A stretch of 64,000 nucleotides of DNA from Calliopsis andreniformis. Taxonomy: Eukaryota > Arthropoda > Insecta > Hymenoptera > Andrenidae. A program made the translations under genes and the position numbers. Location: the NCBI RefSeq assembly GCF_051401765.1, contig NW_027480432.1, positions 13,100,501 to 13,164,500 on the forward strand, read 5' to 3'. Positions 23,501-33,890 of the stretch are shown here, in pieces. Positions within the stretch are counted from its first letter, which is position 1, and the number at the start of each line of letters is the position of its first letter. A model generated the notes under the pieces. It was not told the DNA's origin. It saw only the letters and a list, made by a program, of their open reading frames with translations, and searched no databases.

Positions 23501-24741
23501 AAGTTTTATGTTGCTCGTTTGTCCAGCGAAATTCCTGCTCTTTTTTTGTTAGATCCGACAGTGATTTTGCGATTTTTGAAAAGTTTTCGATAAATCTTCT
23601 GTAATATCCTGCGAGTCCTAAGAATTCTCACACGGTTTAATGATTTTAGGGGTGGGAAATTTCTTTACTGCTTCAATTTTCTTTGGGTCGGGCTTTACGC
23701 CTTCCTCGCTGATGATGTGTCAAAGGTAAACTATTTCCTTTTTTAAAAATTCGCATTTTTCTGGCTGTAAATGTGCCCATGTGGAGTTGAAAACGCTGTT
23801 TCATATTTGTCCCGCGGATCCATTTGAATTTGGTGAAATCCTGACGCTAATTCAAAGAGCGAAAAGTATTTTGCACTTTCTAGCTGATCCAAAATGTCAG
23901 CTATGTTTGGTAATGGATATGCGTCTCCCACAGTTTTTTCGTTTAGTTGCCTAACGTCTATCACCATTCTCCATTTCTTATTGCCTTGGCTGTCGTCCTT
24001 TTTTGATACGAGGTTTCATTACTGAATTGCTATTTAAGCTGAACACTGCTTTTTTTCGAATCGAACGAGTCAGCTGAGCTTTATAATGATTTTGTTGGTG
24101 GAGATTTGAACTTTCCTGAGTTTCCCTACGCTTATTATTATTTCATGGCAATTCTGAATCTGTAACAGTATGCTCGAGACTCTGCTATTGTAGTCAACTG
24201 TGGCTTCAGTAGGTAATTGTGCTATTTTTGACAGGTCGACATATAATTGAATGGATGAATGTAGCGGCGCGAAACGTGCACTAAGAACTTTGATTAAGTC
24301 CTCAATTGTATTATAGTCGCCACTTAAAACTACTCGTGAAGCTTGTCCGAATAGTTTATTCTTTATTAATTGCATTAAGCCGTATTCTGCGTTAGGCGCT
24401 ACTATACTTTTAGCACACCTGCAACTTTTTGCAAATTGATAGACGGAAATGTTTCGTCCGTCGAACGGGGGTACCATGTCCGCCGTATCTCTGATACTAG
24501 TGGGCGGAAGTCGCACGTTATCGTTATTCAGGTGCAGAGAGCCATAGTTGTATAAGAGGAATCTTAGTCTCCGCTTAGAGATATGAATTTCTTGCCACTG
24601 CGACAATGGGATTGCGTGACCAAGTTTTACTTGGTAAAAAAAAGAAAGAATATTTTAAATGATGAATGAAATAGTAATGACTACGAATAGTACGCGTATT
24701 CCTGTCGCTTCGTATCCCATCGCTGTCACCAAAAATTTTTA
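20560..24741 (-). mobile_element. Ty3/gypsy retrotransposon C, decayed gag-pol
   Basis: From high to low coordinates: gag (24606-24070; matrix/capsid-like with FDGRNISVYQF). RT (about 24010-23600; RQLNEKTVGDAYPLPN, LASGFHQI). RNase H (about 23530-23198; LPIAYTSRVLNDAEIRYS). A Ser/Asn-rich linker coded by a trinucleotide tract (about 22480-22692). Integrase (22013-21263) with the H-H-C-C zinc knuckle ending CISCQK, MDIVGPL and FHPQSNGSLERSHH. The integrase C-terminal segment YDGPYTI follows near 21060. Stops and frameshifts are frequent, and the RT box with the catalytic Asp pair is lost. The 5' LTR follows at 24742. No 3' LTR copy is found below 20.5 kb. Confidence 0.85.
24070..24606 (-). pseudogene. 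gag of gypsy C
   Basis: 178-codon frame ending at 24070. The stretch beginning MVPPFDGRN and continuing through KNKLFGQASRVV and the DLSKIAQL segment is typical of gypsy gag capsid regions. The nucleocapsid zinc knuckles that should follow are missing. It lies about 130 bp inside the putative 5' LTR end, as expected for gag. Confidence 0.75.
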
Positions 24742-25480
24742 TGTAACGAACCGTGCATCGTAGTACATAAAACGTTCACAGATAGAGCGGCTTACCTGTG
24801 AATAGGGAGTAGGATTCCTGTGGCGTGCGGTTAAGAAATAAATTTCATAGACTATGATTTCTTTTTAAAATAAGGCATAGAACGATTTATTAACCTAAAT
24901 ATTTTACATTCCTAAAGTTTTAATTCTATTCTTATAACCATATAAATTTCAGTCTTTTGATGAAAGAGATTCTTATAAGTATATGAGTTAGTAATTGTCA
25001 CGAGATTCTATATATCAATCAAATATTAATGATTTATAATCCGAGCAGATGTCAGTGATGATCAATGTCGATGTGGATCAAGAAATGGCCAAGAAGCTGG
25101 TTAAAGCTGCCTCCGGTCGGTAATCAAGGAACTGGTCGAAGCTGCCTTAATTTGGAGGATCCAAGGAGCTGGTTAAAGCTACCTCGGAGTGGTAATCGAG
25201 GAGTTGGTTGAAGCTGCCTCGATTCGGAGGAACCAAGGAGCCGGTTAAAGCTGCCTCGGTTAGGAGTGATCCAGGAGGTGGCTAGGGGCTGCCTAGATCG
25301 AAGGAACCAAGGGGCTGGTTAATGCTGCCTCTGTATGATTTGGGGTCGTTTGGATTCAAAGTAAGAACTGTGCTGCGTACTACTACTGTCTTCATTCCCT
25401 CTATCTCACTCCTTTTTTTTTTTTTTGCTTGTTTCGCTGAATGGTGTAGCCGTGCCTGGGAGCAGTGGCGCCCCCTTACC
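24742..25480 (-). mobile_element. 5' LTR of gypsy C (outer boundary uncertain) with primer-binding site
   Basis: On the minus strand the LTR ends ...CGTTACA at 24742. After a short AT-rich spacer comes TGGTGACAGCGATGGGA, positioned like a tRNA primer-binding site, then gag. The termini resemble those of the solo LTRs at 14321 and 43039. The outer end of the LTR was not found: the region runs into a fold-back fragment near 25488. Confidence 0.55.
25083..25335. repeat. minisatellite of ~40-45 bp units within the LTR region
   Basis: About six tandem copies built on GAGCTGGTTAAAGCTGCCTC alternate with GGAGGAACCAAG-like spacers. Copies drift by 10-25%. They sit in the U3-side part of the putative gypsy C LTR, where direct repeats often carry enhancer function in insect gypsy elements (inference). 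Confidence 0.75.
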
Positions 25481-25487
25481 GGATCGT

Positions 25488-25660
25488 CTTGCGCTGGTCA
25501 TTATTTAATGAGATTCTGCTGATGTTCAGTAATATCAGTGTTCAAAGTAAAGCAAAAATCGACAAATTCACAGCCATGAAATCTAAGCATTTTTAGCTAA
25601 TTTAGAGATTGTTCTGAGCGAAATAATGACCAGCGCGGGCTAGATTGAACCTTTCGACAG
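25488..25660. mobile_element. fold-back MITE, shortened copy
   Basis: GCGCTGGTCATTATTT...GAAATAATGACCAGCGC brackets a core nearly identical, in inverse orientation, to the core of the palindromic element at 29247-29562. Only the inner part of the arms is preserved. Flank GGGCTAGATTGAACC on the right continues the match. Confidence 0.7.
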
Positions 25661-25822
25661 AGCTTCCTTTCGATCTGGCGCTCTGTGCAGCCACTGTTGT
25701 ATAGAAACTCTTTTTTATTCCTTGCCAGCCACACCTTTGTTGCAGCATCTTCAAGAAAAATTTCGGTTTAATACTACATTGACAATCCTAATAACAGTAA
25801 TGAATATCAGATTCATACTTAC

Positions 25823-26180
25823 ATATTATGAGGTTGGCCACATTTGACGTATAAAATTCTTTTTTGCCTTTCCTGCCTAGCCAACTATATTTTAATGCCA
25901 ATTCATTGGAGATCAGAGAAATTAACACCCGTTTTACGTAGTTGTAATTATTATTTCCACCAAAATGGAAAAATTCATTAACTTAAAATTATAAAATTAC
26001 TTAGATATATTTTGCTAAGTGAATGAAAATGAAAGGTCAATTACTTAAGTTCAAGTTAAATATAATTTTGTTTATTTACCGCATCAATATTTTACCTACA
26101 GTATGTTTAAAATCGTCTTCGTTTTTTAAAATATCATTCAACATTTCTAAATCTTCCTCAAATCTATCGGGAATGTTAAA
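25823..26180 (-). pseudogene. DUF4806-like protein fragment, two exons
   Basis: Minus-strand exon from about 26180 (5' boundary unclear) to 26096 encodes an acidic helix with IPDRFEEDLEMLNDIL, then a GT donor. Exon 25981-25823 follows after an AG acceptor in matching phase and encodes FGGNNNYNYVKRVL and YSWLGRKGKKEF, ending at a GTAAGT donor. The pattern is that of DUF4806, a domain of unknown function common in hymenopteran multi-copy genes (from memory). No upstream or downstream exons are found, and the gypsy C LTR begins just below, so this is probably a gene remnant. Confidence 0.55.
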
Positions 26181-26498
26181 TAATCGTGTTTGGTAAAAAA
26201 ATATTTCTGTTTTGGTGAATCTTCATGGTTTTTGAAACTATATTTGAAAGATTTCATCTCATTTAGTATCTCTTATAAAGTGATTTTGTTGAACAATTAT
26301 TTTCAAATATTTTTCATTCTCCTTGCAATTTGTACAAGAATTTACATTTTGACTTTCTGTAAATTATTTATTAGTTATACGTTTTAATATTTTAAGAGAC
26401 CATAGAGGAACCTAAATGTAGCACGAAATGTCCTATGACATTATGTTACTAACACCCCTTAAAATATATATTACATAAATATATTGTTTATACCTTTA

Positions 26499-26722
26499 TA
26501 GACAAAGCTGTGGTTACGAGAGGGAAGTCTTATGATTCTACATGAAAAGTCAAGCCGTTAGAAAGAAATGTTTTGTTTGAGGCTTCATTTTTAAAAAAAT
26601 TGACTTTAGATCCATCGAATTTAAGCAAATCTATTACAGTTTTAGACGTTCGAGGGTTAGATCCAGTTTACAGAGATGAATTAACTTACCAGAAACAAAA
26701 TTTACTGTCGGATCCCTATTTT
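26499..26722 (+). pseudogene. unrecognised exon-like ORF with one in-frame TGA
   Basis: After a possible acceptor (TTTATAG ending near 26499) one frame runs about 75 codons with protein-like composition (e.g. LDPSNLSKSITVLDVRGLDP). It is broken only by a TGA at 26543-26545, where a Trp codon would fit. I do not recognise the family. It could be an exon of a decayed host gene or a transposon. No neighbouring exon is identified. Confidence 0.3.
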
Positions 26723-26833
26723 TTTTGTGTAACAACCTCAGTACAATTTTTATTAGTATCTATATGTAGGAATAAGTATCATTTTTATTGCAGATATATT
26801 AATCTATAAGTAATATAATGTTTCTTAACGTAT

Positions 26834-27127
26834 TGTTGCGAGCACCGTGTACGTGAATAGTGCCTGCTGCGCTCGCAGAAGAATAAGAAGAAGACGGTAG
26901 AAGAATCAATCAAGACAGAATTCTGACAGCTGTCAGAGAGCTCGAACATACAGCCGAAACCGAACTTGAATATAACGAGCATTGAAAATAGAACGAAATA
27001 CGCATAAGTGTTGTAAATGAAACCGCATAAGTGTAGTAGATCAAACTATTAAACTAAATAAGTGCGTTAAGGGCTTAGGGTAGTCACGTGACTTTACGAG
27101 ATTTCTTGGTCGGTATCTGCCGTTACA
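26834..27127. mobile_element. probable small solo LTR
   Basis: The 294-bp segment begins TGTTGCGAGC, ends CTGCCGTTACA, and has the composition of an LTR. Flanking tetranucleotides are GTAT (26830-26833) and GTTT (27128-27131), one mismatch from a 4-bp duplication. No coding sequence. Less certain than the other solo LTRs. Confidence 0.45.
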
Positions 27128-27884
27128 GTTTTCTTTACAGAAATAATATTATCCACAGACATGTGGCTGCCTAATGAATGCGAGATGGAGCCACACTATG
27201 ATTCCCCCTCCACTATACACACTACTATACGAGCCGTATGTACGTGAATTCGGCCCTTCGGATTACTTCAGATAGCTTCGGAAAGACGAGAGAGAAGGCA
27301 AATGCCAAATCTTACTCTCGCGTTTCTAAAACGCTATTGTGGTTTGGCCCAAGTCGCCCGCAAGCGACATTGAGCGGCACGAGTCATTCGTAAAATATTT
27401 CGAGTGGAAACTCTAGTTTATCTGCAAAACTAAATCAGTTTAATAAAAATTACTTTTCGAGTTTATGTAACTTGAATGTAAAAGATGATATATGTCGAGT
27501 ATATTAAATAAGACAACGTCTGTATGGTTCTAATTACTCTTTTTATAATATTGCCTTTTCGTGACTACACGACTTTATCATACAGATCACAGCATTCTGA
27601 TCTTGTCTTGTTCCCTTGCCTCCATTGAGCTTCACGCTCGATAACATTAAAAACAATAACATCTAGTTCTTATATATGGTGTCCTGATTGAATAACATCA
27701 AGCGCCGACATATACTTACAAGTTTTACACTTTCTACGTTCTTGATACCAGCCTTTAAAAAACAATTAAAACAAGTTCATGATGATTTCATATTAATTTA
27801 CTTACAAACAATAACAGTAAACGAATTTTAGTTATCTCTTTGTATATGTGGCGAATTATTTCCTATTCGTTTTTCCTTCCGGTT
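27128..27884. other. sequence without recognised gene
   Basis: Includes a GC-richer patch at 27200-27420 that might be transposon-derived. No ORF, terminal repeat or domain could be supported. Confidence 0.5.
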
Positions 27885-28202
27885 TGGTCTGGGTTAGGTC
27901 AGGGTTAGCTCTGGGTATATACAAAATAAGAGGAGACGTTGCTAAAAATACATTAATTTAATATATTCATAATCATCAGAATCACGGTTGCCGCTGCGAC
28001 CCCGACCGTGGCTTCTCCCATATTTTCATTTACGGACTTTCTTTTTAAAATCCCAGAACTGTAATATGAAAAATAGACACATGTTATTCACGAAATTTAC
28101 TTCGTTCTTGAACAAAAAATGAATAGATAAATTACTTAGCGCTTTAGCATAAGATCGCCTATGATCTACGTACGTTTTGTCGTCATGCCTCCTCTAAAGC
28201 TA

Positions 28203-28237
<35 letters not shown>

Positions 28238-28655
28238 CACACCAACGCCGACTCCGACGCCGACGCCGGAGTCGGTGCAAGCTTTAGAGGAGGCATGACG
28301 ACAAAAGATACGTAGATCATAGGCGATCTTATGCTAAAGCGCTCAGTAATTTATCTATTCATTTTTTGTTCAAGAACGAAGTAAATTTCGTGAATAACAT
28401 GTGTCTATTTTTCATATTATAATTTTGGGACTTTAAAAAGAAAATCCGCAAGTGGAGGTATGGGAGAAGCCGCAGTCGGGGTCGCGGCAGCAACTGCGAA
28501 CCTGGCCTGGGGGGAAGAGGCGGGAACGGGGGGAAAAATTTAATTATAAATTATTATAATTAAAAAGTAAACATATTAAATTAATGTATTTTTAGCAATG
28601 TCTCCTTTTATTTTGTATATATCCAGATCTAACCCAGACCTAACCCAGACTTAAG
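27885..28655. mobile_element. ~770-bp palindromic fold-back element with a GCCGAC microsatellite at its centre
   Basis: Left arm (about 27885-28196) and right arm (about 28272-28655) are inverted copies. They pair GGTCTGGGTTAGG... with ...CCTAACCCAGACC at the outside and TAGATCATAGGCGATCTTATG near the middle. The right arm carries an extra GC-rich/AT-rich insertion of about 80 bp. The centre (28202-28270) is a GCCGAC hexanucleotide array with a few variant units. No ORF. Confidence 0.8.
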
Positions 28656-29246
28656 AACATATAAATATTATAAACAATTTATATTCTTTATTTTTAGTTT
28701 ATTATTGCATGTAGAATCGCTCTTTCTCGATTGTATCAGCTTGTACATAAACTTGTTTTAATTTAATTTTTCATACAAAATACACAGAGAATGTCATCGT
28801 TTGATCTTTAAACTCATCCCTCAAAATTTCATAAAAATTTTTGAAGATCTCACCGAATAATCTCCTTCCGAGTCGAAACGTGAAAATATCTATATTATCA
28901 AAAATATTCACGGCTTGTGCCGTGTTGCGCTTGCCGAAGCGTTTCAAGCTTCTTTCCGAATCTTTCCGAAGCCGTCCGAAGCAGTCCGAACCGCCGAGCT
29001 CACTTTCTGTTCGAACCTTACAATGTCACTCGGAATGAGTTTTCATGGGACTTCTTGTGGGACATGAACGAAACACGCAGCTCGTATAGTTGCATGTGTA
29101 GTGGTACGTCAAATTCTCGAAACTCGCGTGCCTACTCAGGGCAGCACGGGCCTCCTGATTAGGCGCTGCCTGGTGTGTTCAAGCGGAACTAAACTTGTCA
29201 CTTTTTTACTCTGTTTTATCTGTAACCTCGCAAAAAGCACTGCAAA

Positions 29247-29562
29247 ATCGCGCTGACGCTTTACGTCCTTATATTGGAAGGTTTTGAGATGGAAAAGGAC
29301 TCATTCGATAGAGGAAGGTTCAATCTAGCCCGCTCTGGTCATGATTTCGCTCAGAACAATCCCTAAATTAGCTAAAAATGCTTAGATTTCATGACTGTGA
29401 ATTTGTCGATTTTTGCTTTACTTTGAACACTCATATTACTGAACATCAGCAGAAGCTGATTAAATAATGACCAGAGCGGGCTAGATTGAACCTTCCTCTA
29501 TCGAATGAGTCCTTTTCCATCTCAAAATCTTTCAATATAAGGACGTAAAGCGTCAGCGCGTA
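29247..29562. mobile_element. palindromic fold-back MITE
   Basis: Arms of about 115 bp start at CGCTGACGCTTTACGTCC and run through GGTTCAATCTAGCCCGCTC to GGTCAT; the right arm mirrors this, ending GGACGTAAAGCGTCAGCG. The core of about 100 bp is shared with 25488-25660. Arm identity is high apart from single changes. No coding capacity. Confidence 0.8.
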
Positions 29563-29593
29563 AACCTCTGTTTTTGCCTAATTTTGTCGGTAA

Positions 29594-31010
29594 TGTCACC
29601 GCCCTGACATATCTGATCCTAGGCCCTTAAGTGATATCGCGGCGTTTGAGAATCCGTAGTGCGTGCGGGGAGCCGCCGGCGGCTCCCCAAAATCGTAACA
29701 CTGGTGTCAGAAGTCGGATCCGGGCCCCTTCTGCACACCCGCGCGAGGGGACGACCAACGAGGCATCCCCCTACGAGGGACAGGGGATGGCCGGCAAGGC
29801 ATCTCCCAACGCAGGACAGGGGACGGCCGACAAGGCATCCCCCTACGAAGGACAGGGGTCGGCCGATACGGCAACCCCCACGAGGGAAATCGAGTCCTGC
29901 AGAAGTTCCTCGGAAGATTTCAGCGGGCGCTTTCCGAGCAGTTAGAAGAACAGTGGGAGCATTCGGAGCGTCGCTGGACCAAGGAGTGGGCACGATGGCA
30001 GGCGGACAAGACGGCGCGGGAGGCTTTCGAGAAGGCAATAGGCGTACGAGTGGACGACCTTCAAAGACAGATCCAGGTGTCGACACAAAATTTTATCAGG
30101 TTAAGCGGCGCTGAGTCTCGCATCGGGGTGGGGATGGGACACGGGGCGACCGCGCAGGGAGAGGTCAGTAGTGTGCCCCCCTTGGCTGCCCCGGGACCTT
30201 CGTCCGCCGCGAACCGCGCTTCGCCGGGCCCTCTGCCTTCGTCCGGGAGTGATAGCGAACACCGCGTGCCCTTGGGTTTGGGATACGCGGTGAAGCCGAA
30301 AGCTTTCAATGGAAAAGAGTCTTGGAAGGAATATCGAGTGCAGCTTGAGGCTGTATCTCGGACAAATGGATGGGACGGGGCGAGGAAGGCTATGGCCTTG
30401 GTCGCCGAGTTAACAGATTATGAAGTTTCTCCGGCCATACGCACGTCCAAAGTCACTGCCGAAATGCGCTAAGAAGCGGGATCACAGCAGCATCGGCGAG
30501 GTCGAAAGAGGGACCTGAAGACGACTGAGGAAGAACAGGAGTTCGCGAACATCATCGGACCGTCCTTACCCAAGAAGAAGATGCGCCATCGAAGAAGGCT
30601 AGGGCGAGTTTCCCTTTTCTACCCATCGTACTACTCCGCCGTCCAGGAGCACAACGGCTACCATCGTGTGCCGCCCGGGGTCCGCAGTGCGGGCCGGCCG
30701 ACAGCGGGTGGGCTTCCCCACACCGGAGAAGTCTCGCTTTCCCGGAAAGGAGGGACTCCGGGGCCGGTTCCTGGATATCTGGTGCACCTTTGAATCTACA
30801 AAGAGGTCCCTTTGCCATGCGGGAATAGGTGATTCCCCGGTGGGAAACAAGGAGGTGCGTCCGGCGGGGTTGCTTCGTTGGGAGAGACCGTAGGGGACAG
30901 GATCCGAGAAGACATCAAGAGAGAAGGACGCAAGTCGCAAGAAGCAAGAGGAGGAGCCGAAGAAGAAAACTCACGTGGAAGCAGGACCAGGTCATTTTTC
31001 ATACAACAGT
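29594..31010 (+). mobile_element. Ty3/gypsy element D: LTR end, PBS and gag relic
   Basis: A GC-rich segment starting TGTCACCG near 29594 and ending CGTAACA near 29700 resembles a short LTR and contains a perfect 22-bp palindrome (GGGGAGCCGCC and its complement). Immediately after comes CTGGTGTCAGAAGTCGG, in the position and style of a tRNA primer-binding site. The following frames encode a Pro/Gly-rich region with three ~60-base repeats (CCCCCTACGAGGGACAGGGG type, 29770-29880). A helical segment near 29920-30120 follows. A gag motif comes next: KPKAFNGKESWKEYRVQLE... with NGWDGARKAMAL, near 30295-30470. The gag frame is broken by a stop at 30470 and frameshifts. Pol is absent. Confidence 0.7.
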
Positions 31011-32215
31011 AAATAATGTGGTAACAAAAAATGGTAGAACAAATCTAAAAAAGGGAAATTAAAGGGAAAAGTTGCCGCCTTAAAAGCATTTAAATGGATT
31101 CGCGAAGAAAAATTTCTTTCATCCCATGCATCACTTCAAAGTTGACAAAAATTTTTAACAATTTTTTTGTTGCGCTTTATCTTGAAAAAAATGACATTAT
31201 ACATGATTTAGAAACTAGAAACTTCAAGCTAAAAAATGGCTGCTTTCAATATTTTTTATACCTATTTTTCACGGAGATACAGCCACTTGAAAATGACCAA
31301 ATTTTTCGCAAAATTTTAGTGGGCCTTTAATTTTGTGCACCAGTGTATAATATGTGTCGCGATAGCTAACGTGTTCCTGATTTTTTTCATAATTTTCCAT
31401 CTATTAGTTTAAGAGAAATTGAGCAATAACGTAGAGATCTTGAGTTTCTTGTACAAGACTCGAGCACAGCAAGTAATGACCGCTACGCGTAACTTGTGCC
31501 CTGTCACCGGATGGCCGTCCATCCGATATAGGCGCTCTCTGATTGGTCAATGTTTTTCATTAATAATTCATTAACGAAGGCTCGGAGGAAATTTTTGCTA
31601 AGGAAAAAGTTGCTTAGAATTACCTCAGGAATCACCCCTTCTCGGGAGTTACACTTATTCTGGGACACCCTGTATATTGGTCGCTGCCAAAGCTATAGGT
31701 AACTATAACCTCGGAGCGGTCTCAAGTCTTCGTAAAAGAATTAACTCTTGCTTGAATTGTCTAAGCATCCGTAAGCTTTTCGGTATGTCGATTATATCAG
31801 TCGCTACCCTTGAGAAAATATTCTCTAGGAACGCTCTTAATATCTGTCAGACTGGAAACGGCTTCTAGCGCTTGTTGACAGGCGATTCATCTGCTTTATG
31901 GCAAGTGTGAACTATAACCTTCAAAGAGCATCAGTTACTATATTTGGTGGAGCGGTTGCTACGCCTAGGGAGGCAGTCTCGATACAACAGCGCTTAGTAC
32001 ATTAGCTGCCTCCAAAATGTCGCTCACTCTGCACTTACAATCGTCGTAGTGTAGAAGTTACGCAAACCTAAGTCTGTAAAGGAGCATCGAATACTCTGGA
32101 TCTCTGAAAAACAGTTGCTATTTCTAAAGTAGTCTCGATTTCTGAATGAGTACCTCAGTTGCCTTTCAGGTCCTCGTGCTCTCACAACCGGATATTAAAG
32201 AGAAGTGTCTCTTAC
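31011..32215. other. unassigned repeat-rich sequence
   Basis: No gene recognised. Two transposon ends are visible: TTTTGTGCACCAGTGTA at 31333-31349, resembling a Tc1-like terminal repeat, and TGGGACACCCTGTA at 31661-31674, matching the end of the mariner-type element at 17772. Their partner ends are not found, so both are fragments. The stretch 31680-32200 is of unknown origin. Confidence 0.5.
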
Positions 32216-32410
32216 TTTTTTCTTTTTTCCTCTTTCTTTTTTTTAATTTTTATTTCATTGTGTGATTATCAGTACCCAGGATCCAGTCCTATTACCTGCA
32301 ATTAACTTGTAAAAATAATTATCTCATGAGATTTTCATTATTAGCATGTGGTGGGATATTAGGAGAAAACTTTCAAAAAACCTGTATCATCGGATATTTT
32401 GTAAGTTGAT

Positions 32411-33620
32411 TTAGTGATTGTTAGTTGTTAATTTGGGAGTCTTATATTTAATTTTTAGGGGATACTCTTCAGTGTAGGGTGAATTAATGAGTGGGTTTAT
32501 ATGACTATTGTTATATAGAGTTGATGTTAATATGTCTATATATTGTTTAATTTTGAGGATGTTTGTTTCTTCGTGTAGTAGGTCAGTAGGATAATCCCTA
32601 GGCTTGTTCAGTATTATTTTCAAGAATTTATTTTGAATTGTCTGTAGTTTTTTGATATGCTTTTTTAACCCTGTCTGCCCATGGTATAAAGTTACCTTCT
32701 ATTTGTATGTTATTGGCTGTATCTATTTTTCTCTTTTTAGTAACAAAGATAGCTTTTGTTTTTGTAACGTTTAATTTTAATTTCCAACTGTAAAGATATC
32801 GCATATGTTTCATGTGTTCAGTGATATTGTGTGTAGCTTCTTTCAGTTGCCATGAAGATGAGTAGGTGGCAGTATCATCAGCATATAAGGCTAATTGGGT
32901 ATTTTTTCCTTTTGGGATATCATTGATGTATAAGTTGAAAAGCGTGGGTCCTAGAATTGAGCTCTGAGGGACTCCAGTTTCCACTTGTATCCTGTTTGAT
33001 AGCTGGAGTCCCATTCTAACAGCTGCAGTCCTGTTTTGAAGGAAGTAATGTATGATTTGGAAAATTATAATTGATTAGTTTGTTTATTAATCCTTCATGC
33101 CAGATTGTGTCAAATGCCTTTTGTAAATTTAGGAGGAGAAGAACTGTTATCCTGTTTTTGTTTGCTTCATGTGCAATGTGTTCTGTGATTCTGTGTAAAT
33201 GATTTATGGTGCTGTGATATTGCCTGAAGCCGAATTGTTCATTGGTTAGTATTTTGTTTTTCGTTAGAAAGGATTGGATTTGGATTAAAACTATATTTTC
33301 AAGTAATTTTCCTAAAGAGCTAAGTAAACTAATTGGTCTATAGTTAGTTGGTATATAGTTGGATCTTTCTTTGGTTTAAGGATCTGCAAAACTATTGATT
33401 TTTTCCAGGCTGTGAGGAAGTATGATATTTGGAGAGAGCTTCTGCAAATATAATAAATTTGCACTAATATCTTTTTGACAAGATGTTGACTAATTGTTTA
33501 ATTGACTATTTGTTATTCGGTACTCACCAGGTGATTTATTAGTTTTTAATTTGGAGATTATTTTCCAGATAAGTGCGGCGACAGGAAGCTTAGATCAGGA
33601 GGTTGTTAGTTTATGTTTTC
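32411..33620 (-). pseudogene. reverse transcriptase domain of LINE B
   Basis: The frame 33014-32628 contains VPQSSILGPTLFNLYINDIP and the catalytic YADD box. The C-terminal tail (32623-32411) with RDYPTDLLHEE matches the end of Jockey ORF2 proteins and terminates properly at 32411. Upstream (33014-33620) the first RT motifs are present but scattered over frames by small indels. The polymerase is non-functional. Confidence 0.85.
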
Positions 33621-33890
33621 GAGGTTTAATTAAGTATTACTATTCTGATTTTTAATAACCAAAGATTCTATAAGGGAATTTGCTTTGTCTTTGTCTGAGT
33701 ATGCAATATTTTTGCTTGATAGTTTTAGTGGAGGAATAATTTCTTTCTTGTTCTTGATTGATTTATGTATTCTCCACATGTGATTGTTGTTTGTTGAAGC
33801 CTTTTCCAGTTTGTTTTTCCAGCTTTTATTTTTTAGTTCTACTACTTTACTTTTTATTTGTCGTGTTAGCACATTCATTAAGTGCTTATA

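Noticed and set aside
27885..27915. TTAGG/GGGTTAG motifs suggesting insect telomeric repeats
   Set aside because: Two or three isolated units inside a palindromic arm, no tandem TTAGG array.
30050..30893. Overlapping GC-rich ORFs on both strands
   Set aside because: Only the plus-strand frame with the NGKESWKEY gag motif is supported; the others are shadows in GC-rich sequence.
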